Part shown: positions 24,701 through 37,540 of the stretch, one piece after another
Numbering within the stretch: the first letter of the stretch is position 1
Layout: every line of letters starts with the position of its first letter
DNA from: Motacilla alba alba
Lineage: Eukaryota; Chordata; Aves; Passeriformes; Motacillidae
Direction: 5' to 3'
DNA: 64,000 nucleotides
NCBI RefSeq assembly: GCF_015832195.1
Contig: NC_052017.1
Location: forward strand, 69,317,801-69,381,800
Notes under the pieces: model-generated
What the model was told of the DNA's origin: nothing
Database searches by the model: none
The model's input: only the letters and a program-made list of their open reading frames with translations
Translations under genes and position numbers: made by a program

Positions 24701-25639
24701 TCCAGCCTGAGAACCAAGGACACCTTTGAAGCTTCAGGCCCAAAAAGTACAAACAACAGCGAATTGAGGAGAGCAATCTAGGAGGATGGGACTTCATAAC
24801 CTGAAGCTGTAATTGGACAATTAACCCCAATATGTAAATGTAAACTTATTGAAGTGTGAAAACTCATGACCCATCATCCATCCTGGGTGGAGCCATGGAT
24901 GAGCTCTTGTACTGCCCAAGGTGCATCCTTTGAAGGCCTTTTTAATAAGTATCTACCTTATTCCTTTAACACTGTCTAGTCTCTGCTCTTAGCCTCTCAA
25001 GGCATCACTGCAGCATACCAGTTGGTGAGTTAGTTGGGTGCAGGACAGTTCAGTATCTTCTTTATCGTGAATATTGAGTAGCAGCAAGTATGAATTATCT
25101 GTCCATTCCCTGATTTTTATCTCCAGACTACCTTTCCTTCCTCCTTCTGTGGCAGCAACTGGCACATCCCCCTTCCTGCATTCTCCTTCCTATGTCATGA
25201 ATGAGGCACTTGCTTTGTTCTGCAGTCTGCCTGCAAGGTTGGATAGCTACTTTTACAGTTCCCCTTTTAAGTGACTACTAACCCCTCTTCTTCCTGAGAA
25301 AATCTGTCTTAACTGTACTGCTCTTATGGTTCATTAAATCCATCTTCCTTGCCCATGGCAGGTACAAAGTTCCTGCCATGACTACCTTGCCTGATATAGA
25401 GGATTTGAATCCTGATCTGTGCTGTGCTCTCTAGTGCTACTCTGCCTCTGTCAGAAGAGAAGGGTTTTCTAATGTCCAGCTGGAATGCCCTTGCTGCTGT
25501 TTAAGCTCAGTGTTTCCCTTTCTAATTGCCATAGATAGAGGAAAGAGATTATTCCCTTCTCCCTTGCAGCAACCTCAGTACTCATGTGCTAACACTGTGA
25601 AGGAAACTCACTCCAGGCTTTCTTAACACTGAAGAGAGA
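18743..25639. other. Intergenic stretch, no gene recognised
   Basis: Apart from the T/G-rich tract at 19736-19825, this is unique AT-rich sequence with only short chance frames. The segment around 22480-22560 is very AT-rich and slightly reminiscent of conserved non-coding DNA, but this cannot be judged without alignment. Confidence 0.55.
19736..19825 (+). repeat. (TTTTG/TTTGG)n low-complexity tract
   Basis: About 90 bp consist almost only of T and G in units TTTTG, TTTGG and TTTTA. It could be a degenerate microsatellite or, read on the minus strand, an expanded CAAAA tail. No transposon body was recognised on either side. Confidence 0.8.
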
Positions 25640-26160
25640 GAAAGATTGCTCTTCGTATATTACAAATTTTACCTGTATTTCTGCAACCCAGCACCATGTT
25701 CTTCTGCTTTGCAAAAACACAACATGTTGATTTTCACTTGGTTTATCATCCACAGGTGCTCTTCATCCCCTTTCTACAGAAAAGCATGCATTTGCTCTTT
25801 ATCCTGTGTGTATCTATATGTCTGATGGACCCTGCATAATATCCCATCTTTCACCTGACCCACTGAATATCATCCCATTTTTTCCAGACCATTTCTGGCA
25901 TTTGCTGCCCCAGCCACCAGCCTGCTTTCACTTGAACACATACCTTTCAATCTTACAAACTGCTTAGGAACATCTTGAATAGCACTGTTTCTGGGGCAGA
26001 TCCCTGTTAAAACCCACTCAGTGTGTCTTACCAATTTTGATAGCCACTAAAAACTACTCTCCAAGTGTAGTTTTCTATTAGCGAACCTTCTGTACTATGC
26101 TGCTTACCTTTACAAATAATTTTGACACATATTTGAGACAACTGTAATTGCACTTTTACT
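25640..26160 (-). repeat. Ancient CR1/L3-type LINE relic
   Basis: The plus strand resembles the reverse complement of the CR1 reverse-transcriptase to 3' region. Landmarks include a block like TTTTTTCCAGACCATTTCTGG, then ATCTTGAATAGCACTG, CTGGGGCAGATCCCTGT and AAACTACTCTCCAAGTGTAG. The order matches old amniote CR1 copies as I remember them. Divergence is high and no long open frame remains. Confidence 0.55.
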
Positions 26161-29100
26161 CCAGAAGCACAGCTTGTATTTATTTTCAAGAAACTGCCAA
26201 CAATACCCAGTCTTCAAAGCCAACTGATAACATTTTAAATATTTAAATGAGTAGCAGTTTAATTTCAGTAGTTATTTGGCAAAGCTCTTGAGAATCCTCA
26301 GAGGATCACTGAGGTTTGTGGGTTACTGGTCTCCAAGAAATTATACATCTGTAATTTGCAATGTGGATAAGTAACATGTGACTAATGATTTCATTTTAAG
26401 AGAGCTCAGAGGGTAAGCTAGGGAATTGATTTTCAAGATTACAACTGAGACTAAAAAAAAGCCAAAATAAAATACCTATATTCTGTTAAAAATCAAACTC
26501 ACAGTGTTGTTAAACATAAATAAACTTTTGCTCATAACATTTGAAAGAAATATGAAGCAGTTTCCATATATGTTACAAAATATCTTCTGATGTATGTGGA
26601 GAAACATATTTTTTCCTTAATTTAAAAGCCATATGTTGTTGTGCATTGCCCTTTCCTGAGACAATATTTTCTATTTGAATCAGAATTTCATTACAGAACA
26701 ATGTGTTAAACTAAAGCCTTCATAAGTACATTTTTTCCCTCACAATATGCACTGCATACTAAGAAACATTTTCCAGCCATATGAGCCCTTACAAGCTTCA
26801 TTTACAGGTTTTAAAGGGTTAAAGTGAATGGTGCAGCAAAGTGAAATAATACTGAAGGTGCAAGCATGAAAAAGGGGATTAGTAATTTTTTTAGGAGTCA
26901 AAGCAAACTGCATTGGAAAGAAGACTGGAAAATACCCCAGATGGTCCAGCTGGACTGAATAGGTGATCTGCGTCTGAAGACTTCACTTCTGTGAAGCTGG
27001 AAAGTACCGATGGGACCAAGGTAGCTTAAAGCCTTACCCCAGACAGAAGGATTTTGTATAAGCATCTTTGAAATGGTGTAAATTAATTAGGAGCATATGT
27101 TCAATGTGTTTCAGTAAAATAGCTCCTTGTGAGGCCAGCAGCTGTAAAGTTAGTGGTCTTACAGCCCTAAATGACTTTTGGAAAAGGCAATCATTTACCT
27201 ACTTTTTAAAAATCACTGCATACTTATTTAAAACATAAATAGATTTAGGCCTGAACAAATTCTTGTGCAAAGATAGACAAGAACTACAGGCTTCATTTTC
27301 TTTCCATTACAGTGGCAGGCTGACTGTGGAATATGTAACATTTTCTTTCAAGGAATTTGTAATAAAGGTTTGAACTGTTTTATGTAGGGAATATGAGTTG
27401 ATTTCTATTCCTACAACTCTCTTCCTAGGGCTCTAAGGAATAAACGGTAGCTCTTTAATGGTATGCAAGAGCATTACCAGCCCCCAACTTCCTTGGAATT
27501 ATGGTAGGTTGTGGGCATGAAATACACAGGTTCTTTAGGAAGCCTGGCACCACTGAATGCTGGTGAAAATGCTGAAATCTCTTTCTTTGAAGGGGCAGAG
27601 GGTTAGAGTTCAAATAGAAGCTGGTTTGTCCTTACTCTGGAGCCTTCCAGAGAAAAAAGGTAATCCTTTGAAGGCTCCTGTTGTTTACTGTAAGAAACTG
27701 CCACCATGGTTCATTGCTTACAGAACTTTTCATTTCAACCCTCTGCTCTCTTCCTCTTCCTGCCCTGCAAGTCTTGGGATTTATTTCTTTTTATGCCTTT
27801 AGTGCAAATGGAAATGTTATGCTCTAAATCTTGTTATTTCAAAATTTCCGGAGGAGTAACATTAGAGAATGTTATTGAATTTCAATTGAATTGCACTGAA
27901 ATTGCAAAATAGACAGAATATGCTCTTTTTGCTCTTCAGGAGTTCTGATCTTTCTCTGCTCTCCTGCAGGTACTACATCCACCAACCACCCCAGGGAAAG
28001 ACAAGACTGCAAAGTGTAATTCCCAAGGAAGAACTTGCCCCACTTAACAAACAGGAGACATAACAGGTTTAGAGTTTCATTGCTGCCAACCTGCCAACCT
28101 GTAGACCCTTTGCTCTTGGAACTAGACCCATTACAAAGATAACATCTGAACTTTTTTCATGGCAGGAGAAAAGATCTCTTTCCTCATGCTTTGGTGTGAC
28201 ATCTGTACCTCTTTATGTAAAGATGCAGAGTTCATAGGAGATACTGTTCGCAGGTACTGAAAGAAGTTCTCTTTCTCCAGAGGGAAGCATCCTTTTGTTG
28301 TTCAGCTTCAAGGGGTACCACAACATGTGACAGATTTCTGCAGACCTCTGTGCTGTGGACAGTGGTTTGGCCAGTGCTAAAATTTATGACAAGCAGGAGT
28401 TCAGTGGTTAAAGGAGGGATCATAGCCTCAGATTGTCACCGGACATGGGGTGTCAACCATGGGGCAGCATGTACTGCATCCTAAGGTGTGATGGCAGCTG
28501 TGGATGTGTGCAGTATCTCATTGGGCAGTAGCGGATCAGATCCTGGGTCAGTCATACAGGTTCTGTCAATATTAGCAAGAGACAGGGCCAGAGATGGAGC
28601 TGGAGACAAGATACAACAGGGGTCTGAGAGGCCCATCCAGAAGAAAAGCTGGCTACTGCAAAGGTCTGAGGTGCAGCCAGAGACATCCAGAAACAGGATT
28701 ACAGCCTGACACGCCCATGAGGCTGCTCAGGCAGGGTCTGGGTGCACAGACCTGAGCAGAAATGGGTCTTCTGTATGACAGGCAGAGGTGTGCACACAGG
28801 TGCTAGGTAGAAGCTGATCAGGGCTGTTGGTACCCTGGCAAGGCTACAGAGCTAGGATATGCTTGGTGATTCCATGCTTTGCAAAAGCAGGGTAATGGCT
28901 AAATTCCAGCTCCCAGAGTCACAGTGGACAGGATTCAATGTTCACATATGCCCACTGCAGCTCACAGCTACCTAAATGTGGACACTCTAAATGCAGAGGC
29001 AAAACAAACTAATGGCCACAGTGGCAAACCTTGGTGCTAGATGTCTTGGCAACCAAAGGAAAGGCAAGCTAGAGTCATTGACGTCACAGATTACTGAGAC

Positions 29101-29689
29101 CCACTTTCCCATTCAGGAATAGAAATTGCTTTCCTTCCCATGTATCTTCCCCAGTTTTATTCTGTTACCTTGTTTGAAATTGACCTGAGCTTCCAGAAAT
29201 GCCCCTAAGTCTCAAAACCAATATGAACATAGTTACTTCTAAAGTTCAAAATTGCTTCCAAAGCTCCTGATTTTCCTCCCCAGCCTCCTCTGTTTAAGTG
29301 TTTTCATGTTCTTCCTTTTTCTGCCATCATTCTGATTTCTTGTAAAGAAAGGGCATTTGCCAGGGTGAACAGTAGTTTCCTCTCAATCTCTGGGAATGGT
29401 GAGTATCAAAGCTGACTTAACAAAACCCTGACAAATCAGAATTTCCTTCTATCTCCCAAACAAGATGTGATGCCAAAATCAATATATGGACAATACAGTA
29501 CTTCTGAAAGAAGGCTTACTTTGGTATGTGACACAAAGGACTATATCTTTTAAAGTAGCAAAACACAGATAAGATTCATTTGCTCATTTCTTGGGAATTA
29601 CCCTTTTACAGAAAAGAGAAGTTCATGTTAAGGTTTGTGAGTGCTCTGGGAAAAAGTCAACACTCCCACCTACTGGTCTCATCTAAGAA

Positions 29690-29865
29690 AGTTTTATCAT
29701 TTTTCCACTTTTTCTCTTTTTTTTTTCTCTTTACCCCTCTTTTTTGACCTTAAAAAATTTCTCTTGTTATTCTTTTTTATATAGTTTTCTTTTTGATTCT
29801 TTTCCTTTCTGTTTCTGTTTTCTCTTTTCTGTATTTTTTCCTCTTTTTCTTTACCTTTTCAGATT
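29690..29865 (+). repeat. Pyrimidine-rich (TTTTC)n-like tract
   Basis: Roughly 175 bp are dominated by T with interspersed C (TTTCTC, TTTTCC, TTCTTTT), with few purine interruptions. It looks like a decayed polypyrimidine microsatellite. Confidence 0.75.
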
Positions 29866-32800
29866 AAAATTCCTGTTTTCCATTGGAGAATCTACAGATT
29901 CACAGACATAGAAATAACTGTGCCAGTAAAGACTTTGTGTTGGAAAAGATGCATCTTCAGAATGACACATTTGGTTTTTTGTGACTCTTATGAGATAACT
30001 TGGGGTGTCTTGCTGCTGTGAGTGGACCAGCTCACATCCCATCACTGCATTCTCATAGAACAAGTAATAAGGCAGAACTGACAATGTCTGCAAAATATGA
30101 AAAATCACCTTTTGGATAATTTTTTTTTTCAAAATAACTCCATTGAACTGAAAGTCCCGCTTGTCACTCACTGCAAGTAAGGTAAGCAGTGTAATTTGGG
30201 GATTGTTTTTTTTTATTATTGCGTGGTGACAGTTAGGATTCCCATGTTTCCCAGTTCACAATTCCATGGTGGCTCTCATTTGTTCCTGAGGACCATTCAC
30301 AGCTTATACCAGCATAACCCTGCCTGAGAAAGAGTGCCGGTATGCTGACTGTATGCCATCTTATTTACTCTAAATCACCACTTAATGGCCACCAGTGACT
30401 TTGTTTTCTTTTGTTCAAGTAGACACTTGAAAATGTAAATATGGGCTATAAAGACTGAAAGTCCCAGAACAGATAGAAATTATTTCCTCTAGCTCCCTCA
30501 AAAGCATCTGTTTTGCTGGTGCAGTTGTCACAGCTGCAAGACAATGAGTAATTCTTACTCAGTAAAGAAACTCAGCTCAGCAAAAATTCATTTTGCCAAG
30601 TAATCCTAACATAGGCACGATATCTCCCACACACCTTCCTAGGTACTGTTCTTATTTTTTGCATACAGTAACTCTGTATTTTGATTTTCTTCACTTTTCA
30701 TCTCAAAGCCAGTAAAAATAATGAGATACTAGAGGAAAACACAGTATTTTCCCTCCAAGTATTTCAATTACTTTCACTCTTTTATTTCCTCATTTTTGTA
30801 ACCCTTTAAAGATTACAAATTATTGCTAGAAATGTGAGAGGAGAAGCAGGAACATAATTTGAAAAGGCCCTCCTAATCTTTTGTTTATAATTTAAAAGTA
30901 ACTACTATAAATGGCTCTCTATGATTATTTGTGTTCCCTTGGTGCCTATGGGCTCCAACCAGGAAGCACATGGGGATGGAATGAGTTGCCCAGATTTGTG
31001 CTGCGAGCAGAGCCAAGCCAGCGAGCGAACCCACAGCTCCGACTCAGACTTACAGCCGATCCTTTGGACTGTGCTTCTCCCCTCCCAGCCAAGAAGCACA
31101 TTTCCAGAGGCCTTAATAGCCACTTGCCTGAAACCAGCCACACTTTGCTTAATGAACATGAACTCAGAGCACAGTGTTGCTGCCTAATAAACTATTTCAT
31201 TTAGAATACTTAAGTGCCTGTGGAAGGTGGATTAGTCACCTAAGAGCCAGATTTCCAAAGTTATTTAAGCATCTAAATGCACAAAAGACCATTGACTGGG
31301 GTTTTCAGAAGTGCCTCCCTGTTACAATCTCCTGGGATATTCATCCAGCAGGTTTAGGCAGCTTAGTGCTTTTCATCACCTGACTGGGGCTCTTACTGGG
31401 AAAGAAGGCCTCAAAAGCAAAAAGAAGGCCTCCATAACATAAATATGGTTCACAGCCAGTGTCAAAGGCTGTTGGGGCTTCTGCACACCTCTCCTCTCCT
31501 TTACCTTGGGATTGTACTAATTGCTGTTTTCAACTCTGCTAGAATTGTGAAGATCCATATTTTGACCAGGTTATGCTGTCTTCAATTCACTATGTGTGGG
31601 CTTTCCTGATGTGCTTTGGAATTTGTCATGACTGTTTTCTAACCTTTTTCTCATGGAACAGCACTGACTCATTGGATGGAACAGGCAAGCTGCTTTGCTC
31701 ATATCTCCTTCAAAGTCCTGGGTTTGTTTCCAATGTCCTGAATAAATACTACAAGCAGGATGTGACATCCATCCATCCTAGCTTCCTACTGCCAGCTGTA
31801 GAACTGAAGACACATACATGCTGCAGGGAGTGCTCAGGAATGCACAGGCTCCCACACTCCTTGACAAAATGCAAGTGCCTTTGGGGACAATGCTCATGCA
31901 CGTACAATGTCACAGCCTCACAAGGACTTGGTCTCTCATTTCCACTTTTACAAGAAAGGAGATATCAGCTCATGCTCATCTATGATGTGATAACATGGCT
32001 TCTTCTTGCTGAAGTATTAGTTTTGTTCTGTTAGGGCTCCAGTCAAAGTGGTCCAATGCAAGTGGTACTATGGTTCCACCAAAATTCTCTAGCCTGCATT
32101 TACATTAAACAGACAAACAAAAAAACAGTAAAATAAGAGTGTTCAACCTTCTCAACATGCAGAAACTTTCCTCACTTCTGTTGGTGTCTAAATCTGCCAG
32201 TTTGGGTGAAGTGTAGCTCTGCATCCTTACTGGGTGCCATGGGATACCTCTGCTGAGCCCGCCCAAGAGCAGAGAGGTTGCAGAAATAGCATGTGGGTTG
32301 CTCCAGGATGAAAGGTATCTTAAAGGCAAAATATTTTTTTTAATTGGATAGTCTTCCAGCTATATTAATAAAATATTGGTTAGCAATGTTTATATATAGA
32401 AGATTTATCATGGCAATTTTGATTCCAAACTTAGATTTATTGTGCAAGAAAATGAAGAGAAATCAGTCATGCTTTCAATTCAATTTCATTTCCTAGCACT
32501 TTTTCTTCTGAACCAGACAGCCCCTGGAAATATACATTTCAACCGGAAATGTCCTTCAAACTTAGCCGTGATGCAAATTTGAGGCTCAGCTTCATCAGCT
32601 AGTTTTGATGCAGTGCAGAACTTCAGTATTATTGGCCCAATTGAAAGGGAATCCCTGGCCCTTTTCAAAAGAGAGAAGAAATGTTCTCTTGTTCAAAGAA
32701 GCACATTAAAACCCCTAAGCATGGACTACTGCTGTAAAGTTGGCCTCCCTACTCTTCTCCTGCGCAAGCTTTTAGCTCACTACCTTGAAAAAGAAATATA

Positions 32801-34475
32801 TATTGAGATGTGCACATTCCACCACAAATCTTTCTTAGTGAAACCACAAGGTTTTTTGCATTTAACTGCCAAAACCCAGGAAAAATTTTACCGGTTCAAG
32901 GAAATCCAGACTTTACAGTACAAGCATGCACAGTTATGGGTCACAAAACAACTTTAACTTAGGTATTCATTGACTTTTTGGAATAATTGATACAGTTGTG
33001 GTTCTAGGTTAAATATACCAATTTTTAAAGACTGCCTTTTTTATTTTCATATCTCTCTTGGTTTCAGTGAATCTAAATCACTACATTTTTCCTTTTAGAT
33101 TATAGGTATAACTACCATGGCTATCTGGAGGTGGAAAGTCAGTTGTCATTGAAATGCTAAAGCAGCCTAGAGGGAAAAACCCCGACATTTAAAAATAATT
33201 TTCTTTATTTTAAATCTGTCAGTTCTAAACCCAGCAACTTTCACTGCCTATATTCTTTAACAAATGTAAAATTAAATAAAAAGTACTAGAGTCATTGAAG
33301 TTAATTGCTGGAACTGACACATATGAAATTGTTTAGTCTTGAATCTGACATGGATGTACATCAGTTTTTGGTAAACAAACATGGTGGGTATTATTTCTAG
33401 ACAGGATATGTCAAGTTTTATGCGTGAGGGCATCTGCGAGGGCTCATTCATCAACTTGATGAAGGTGTAAAAGGTTTTAATGACCTCCTAAATCTCCTTC
33501 CCTGGCTGTCGTGGCAAGATGCCTTCCAAGGTCGGTCACCCAACCAAGCAGGTTCACTTGCATTGTAAACAATCACAGATCAGACTGAATTATCATTGCT
33601 GGTGGACTCCAGAGCAGAGAGGCCTATATATATCACAGCACTTTCTTGTCAGGGCAGTACAGGTCAGCTGTGTTTGTTCATGGGCATATTAGGCTTTCGT
33701 TTTCCTGAGCCTCTGCATCTTCGACAGTGGTCCTGCTTCCCCATTGTACTTGCTGTCTGGACAGGATGTTCTACCAGAGGAAGTGCTCCTTGTGGAAAAG
33801 GCGTCAATTAGTTGTCCAACTGACCCTCACTCCTACTGCCTCCCTTGCAAGCACAAGATAGATTGATTTGTTTAGATATGTGCTTACATTTGTTTTATAG
33901 CTTTGCCAAATGAGTAAAGCAGTAAGGCTTACAAGTTGCTGACTAAAGCAGGCAATAATGCAAATTTCCATTTCCACCGTATGTCATCAGCCATTTATGT
34001 TATATACAATATAGTTTTTGAATGGAAGAAACATTAAAAAGGGCATGGCTGGTCAACAAGGTTAATTAATTGCTGTGTTGGCAGGCAGCTTTGTTTGAGA
34101 AGGCTGTGATGCTGTAATCATCTGAGACTTTCAAGGTTTTGCTGAGGAAATGGGTCATTGAAAAAATAGAGGATTTTGCATAAATTTTCTGATAAATAAA
34201 AGAGGAGGGAGAAAATTCTTAGCAATCTAGTGTAAATATCAGTAATCAGGAATATGATACATTAAAATACATACATGTTTCAGGTACCTTTCCTCAGAAT
34301 AATCTATTCCAATGCATAGGAAAGCAAACATTAGAATACCACAGGCAGTTTTTAAAAGAGCTCTTGGTCCCTGGGCAGAGTTCTGGCAAGCAAAGGAAAG
34401 CTCTGCTTGATCACACAGCATGTGTTATGAGCTGCATTTGATTTTATGGCTTTCCAAAAAGCTGTCCAAAAAGAA

Positions 34476-34520
34476 GGTTGGTTGGTTGGTTGTTTTTTTG
34501 GGTTTTCCTCCCCCTTTTTT
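34476..34520 (+). repeat. (GGTT)n microsatellite with T-rich extension
   Basis: Four GGTT units are followed by T7, GGG, T4, CCTCC and a further C/T run. It is a short simple repeat with no associated element. Confidence 0.75.
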
Positions 34521-37345
34521 TGTGCAAGGGATTTAAACCATCCTAACATGTGTTTTTCCTCACCCAGGGAGGTATTTGCCAAGAAGGTAAGCAGCTCCCA
34601 AAGGCAGTGACTAGAGTACAGATCTCACTGGTTCGATTTGGAATAGTTGGGCTTTTGCTCATCTCTGTCTCTGGGCTCCTTATTTGTCCCCCTCTTTCTG
34701 AAATTTGCTTCCTCCTTTATTTTTTTAATACTGCAGCAGCTGAATTTGCTCTGTACCATGGTACAGTTGCAATGTACAATGGCAATGCAAAATATATTTT
34801 TCTAAGATGGCAGTCTTCAGATGAATCTGAAGCATTTAAGAAAATAGGCAAGTGAAATCTTGATATGCAGGCAATGTTGTTTGAAACCCCACACCTACTG
34901 CAACCACCTGGAGAAGCAAGATCCTTTGTGAGATAACCGAAACCCATAAAACCAAAGCAGGGTCTTCCACCCAAGTGAGCCTCTAGGGAAGGGATGTGAT
35001 TTACTCCTCCCTACAAAATTCACCCATGCCTTTGACAGTGTAAAGAGAGATTTCACCTGCTAAAGAAAATTCAGTCAGTCACAGCATCTTGGTCTTAGAG
35101 AAGTTGTACATGGATCAGACCTTTCCCTCTGGTGTAACGTGAGTACAGTAAGGCAACCTCAAGCACCATTTATGGTATGTGTGGAAAAACCAGGCGCAAA
35201 CTACCACAAATAAGAAAAATTCTGCTTTCAGAAGGACTGCCAGTTGGAAATCTTCTGGAGGATAGCTCTTTGATGAGGCTTCCGTTACTCAGGTTTGGAT
35301 TGTTTTCTTTAAGAAGAGTGTGTTTAAGAGCTTATAAAAAATATCAATGGGGATGAAATTATGAAAATAAAATGCAATTATTTGTTATTTGGTTTTATAT
35401 CTCACGTTTCAGTTGAAATGTTGTCAATGCTTAGGCTTATTAGGGAAACCCAAAAGGGACAAAACCACTGAGAATTTTATGTTAGGCTGCAAGGCTGTTC
35501 TTACCAGAAGCAGCAAAATGTGTTCAGTTTTGTAACTACTCAGAAGACATGGCAAATCCGGCAATGGGCTCTGTCTACTGGGTATTTGTAAGACCTCAGT
35601 GCCAGTTTCCTGAGGCAATTTTCGAAAAGCTGTAGTTTTTACTTGGTTCCTCTGTGTTTATGAAAAAAAAATTAAAACCAAAGAGACCATCTTCCCAACA
35701 TACAAACAAACAACAGAAAAAATAGGTTAACAGGGAGGATGGAATTAAGCTTTCCTTCTGCACCAAAAATATTGTCTTCATCAGCATGCACTGTGAAACC
35801 ATTTAATTATATTTCTGTGTCACAGGTGGGTTGTTTGGCACACTGTGATTGCTTTATTGCAAAGCCTTTCACCTCAAGTCCCATTTAAAACATGTGGTTT
35901 CTGCACATTTTGGACTACCCAGTGGGAGTTTTTAACTTTACCAGGATTTAATTGAAAGTAAATAATTCTATTATTTTTGCATTGTTATAACCCGAACACT
36001 TTCAGATGTCTTATGTAATTACACTAATTACTTAAAGGCAATGCAGGCTGCTTACCAAAGATTTATCATACCTTCAGAAATTAGGTCATTCTTGTGGTTT
36101 TTATTTTTAGTTAAGGTATGTTTGGCTCAGCTTTTAAAGAGTAGCAGTTTTCAGGTAATTGGCCAAACAATGTAACAAGGCTCAATTTTAAGAGAGCACT
36201 CTGCCTCCCTGCTCAGAAGATCGAGTTGGTTGGAGGACACATAAATTCACTAGCTATTTCCCTCTATGGCTCATTTATGGTACAGAATTTAAATAAGAAA
36301 TATTCGGAAGTCTGGAGGATTTCTTTATACTCTTACCAGATTTTAATATGAACATAATTGTACTGGTCTCTAATTACAAAACCCTATTCCCCATTATATG
36401 ATAAAATCCTATTGTCAGACTGGAATGGATCCTCCCTGCTGTTAATGTCACATTGGAAATTCCTGCAAGGTGACTTTAGATTCTCAGACCCTCTTCAGAA
36501 TCACCTGAAAGAGCTCAGTCGTGCTATGGAGAGTGACAACATTTATAGAGAGTTTGAAACCCCTTACACAAAATGTCATAGCTTAGGAATGGAAGTTGAG
36601 GAATGAAATTGAGCGTAGCAAGGGAGCTTTCTCTTGGGGCTGGGAATTTAGGCATCCACTAAAATCAGTCATGAAGTACAATTTAAGAAATAAAAAAAAA
36701 AACCAAAACAATGGATCTTGCTTCAGCTAGGTGTACAGACTGTACAAATCTGCAGGCTGTGTCTTCTGGATGCCTATGTGTTTGTACATCTAAATGTACA
36801 GGCACAGGAAGCAAAGTACAGAATGCTAGTCTTCCTCTTCTGGATATATCAGCCTTGGGCACTACTGTTTTCTTGGTTGTCTTCTCTTGATATTAAATTC
36901 TTTGCATTACTTTAAAAGCACAGGAACAAGACAGTTTCCTAATGTCTTTCTCTGCACATATTTTGAAAACTAAGAAAACAGATCTGCCACCCAGTGCCTG
37001 CCAAGTTTGGTTCTGGAACTATTTGTTGAGTAGACAGGGCTCTATAAATACATTTTTTTCATAGCAAGGAATATAACAAATACACACTCTACTCTGTCTA
37101 CAGTTCTTTTCAACCACAAACACATATGTACTGCTCTCTGGAGGCTCAATAACAGCTATTGGACTCTGGGCTCTTTCAAAAGCCTGGCATAACACAGGCA
37201 GCCCTGTGTGCGCTCATATATACGTGCACATATGCAAGACATGAAAGTATCCCAACTTCTATTGATTGATTGCACTTGCATTATATACCTTTGCATGTCT
37301 GCCTAATTGCATTTTCTAGACTCGCTTTGTACTTGCCCTATCACA

Positions 37346-37540
37346 TCATCACAGAATCACAGAATGGTTGGGGCTGGAAGGGACTCTGGAGAGCATCCAG
37401 TCCAACTTGCCTGCTAAAGCAGGTTCATGTAGATCAGGTTGCACAGGACCACATCCAGGCAAGTTTTTAGTATCTCCAGAGAAGGAATCTCCACAATCTC
37501 TCTAGGCAGTCTGTTCCAGTGCTCTGGGCTCAAGCAAATG
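37346..37540 (-). repeat. Avian CR1 LINE, 3' end fragment
   Basis: The plus strand starts ATCACAGAATCACAGAATGG and continues GGGCTGGAAGGGACTCTGG, CATCCAGTCCAACTTGCC, GCAGGTT..GATCAGGTTGC, ATCCAGGCAAG, TCTCCAGAGAAGGAATCTCC, CAATCTCTCTAGGCAG and TGTTCCAGTGCTCTG. This is the reverse complement of the well-known avian CR1 3' region, with the tandem 8-bp 3' terminus at the left end. The copy is 5'-truncated at about 195 bp, which is typical. It is one of the main reasons to assign the window to a bird. Confidence 0.93.

Larger units (their letters stand above)
26161..37345. other. Intergenic stretch, no gene recognised
   Basis: This is AT-rich unique sequence. It includes a moderately GC-richer part at about 28430-29060, a long pyrimidine-rich tract at 29690-29865, a (GGTT)n tract at 34476-34520, and AT-rich stretches with homeodomain-type motifs near 34060 and 36015. 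A FOX-type GTAAACA lies at 33371-33377. The 154-codon plus-strand frame at 31573-32034 is the longest ATG frame outside the island, but it shows no domain. Confidence 0.55.

Noticed and set aside
31573..32034. 154-codon plus-strand frame with a cysteine cluster (CCRECSGMHRL and KCKCLWGQCSC)
   Set aside because: One frame of this length is expected by chance in 64 kb on six frames. There is no signal peptide that clearly fits, no known cysteine spacing and no nearby promoter or splice context.
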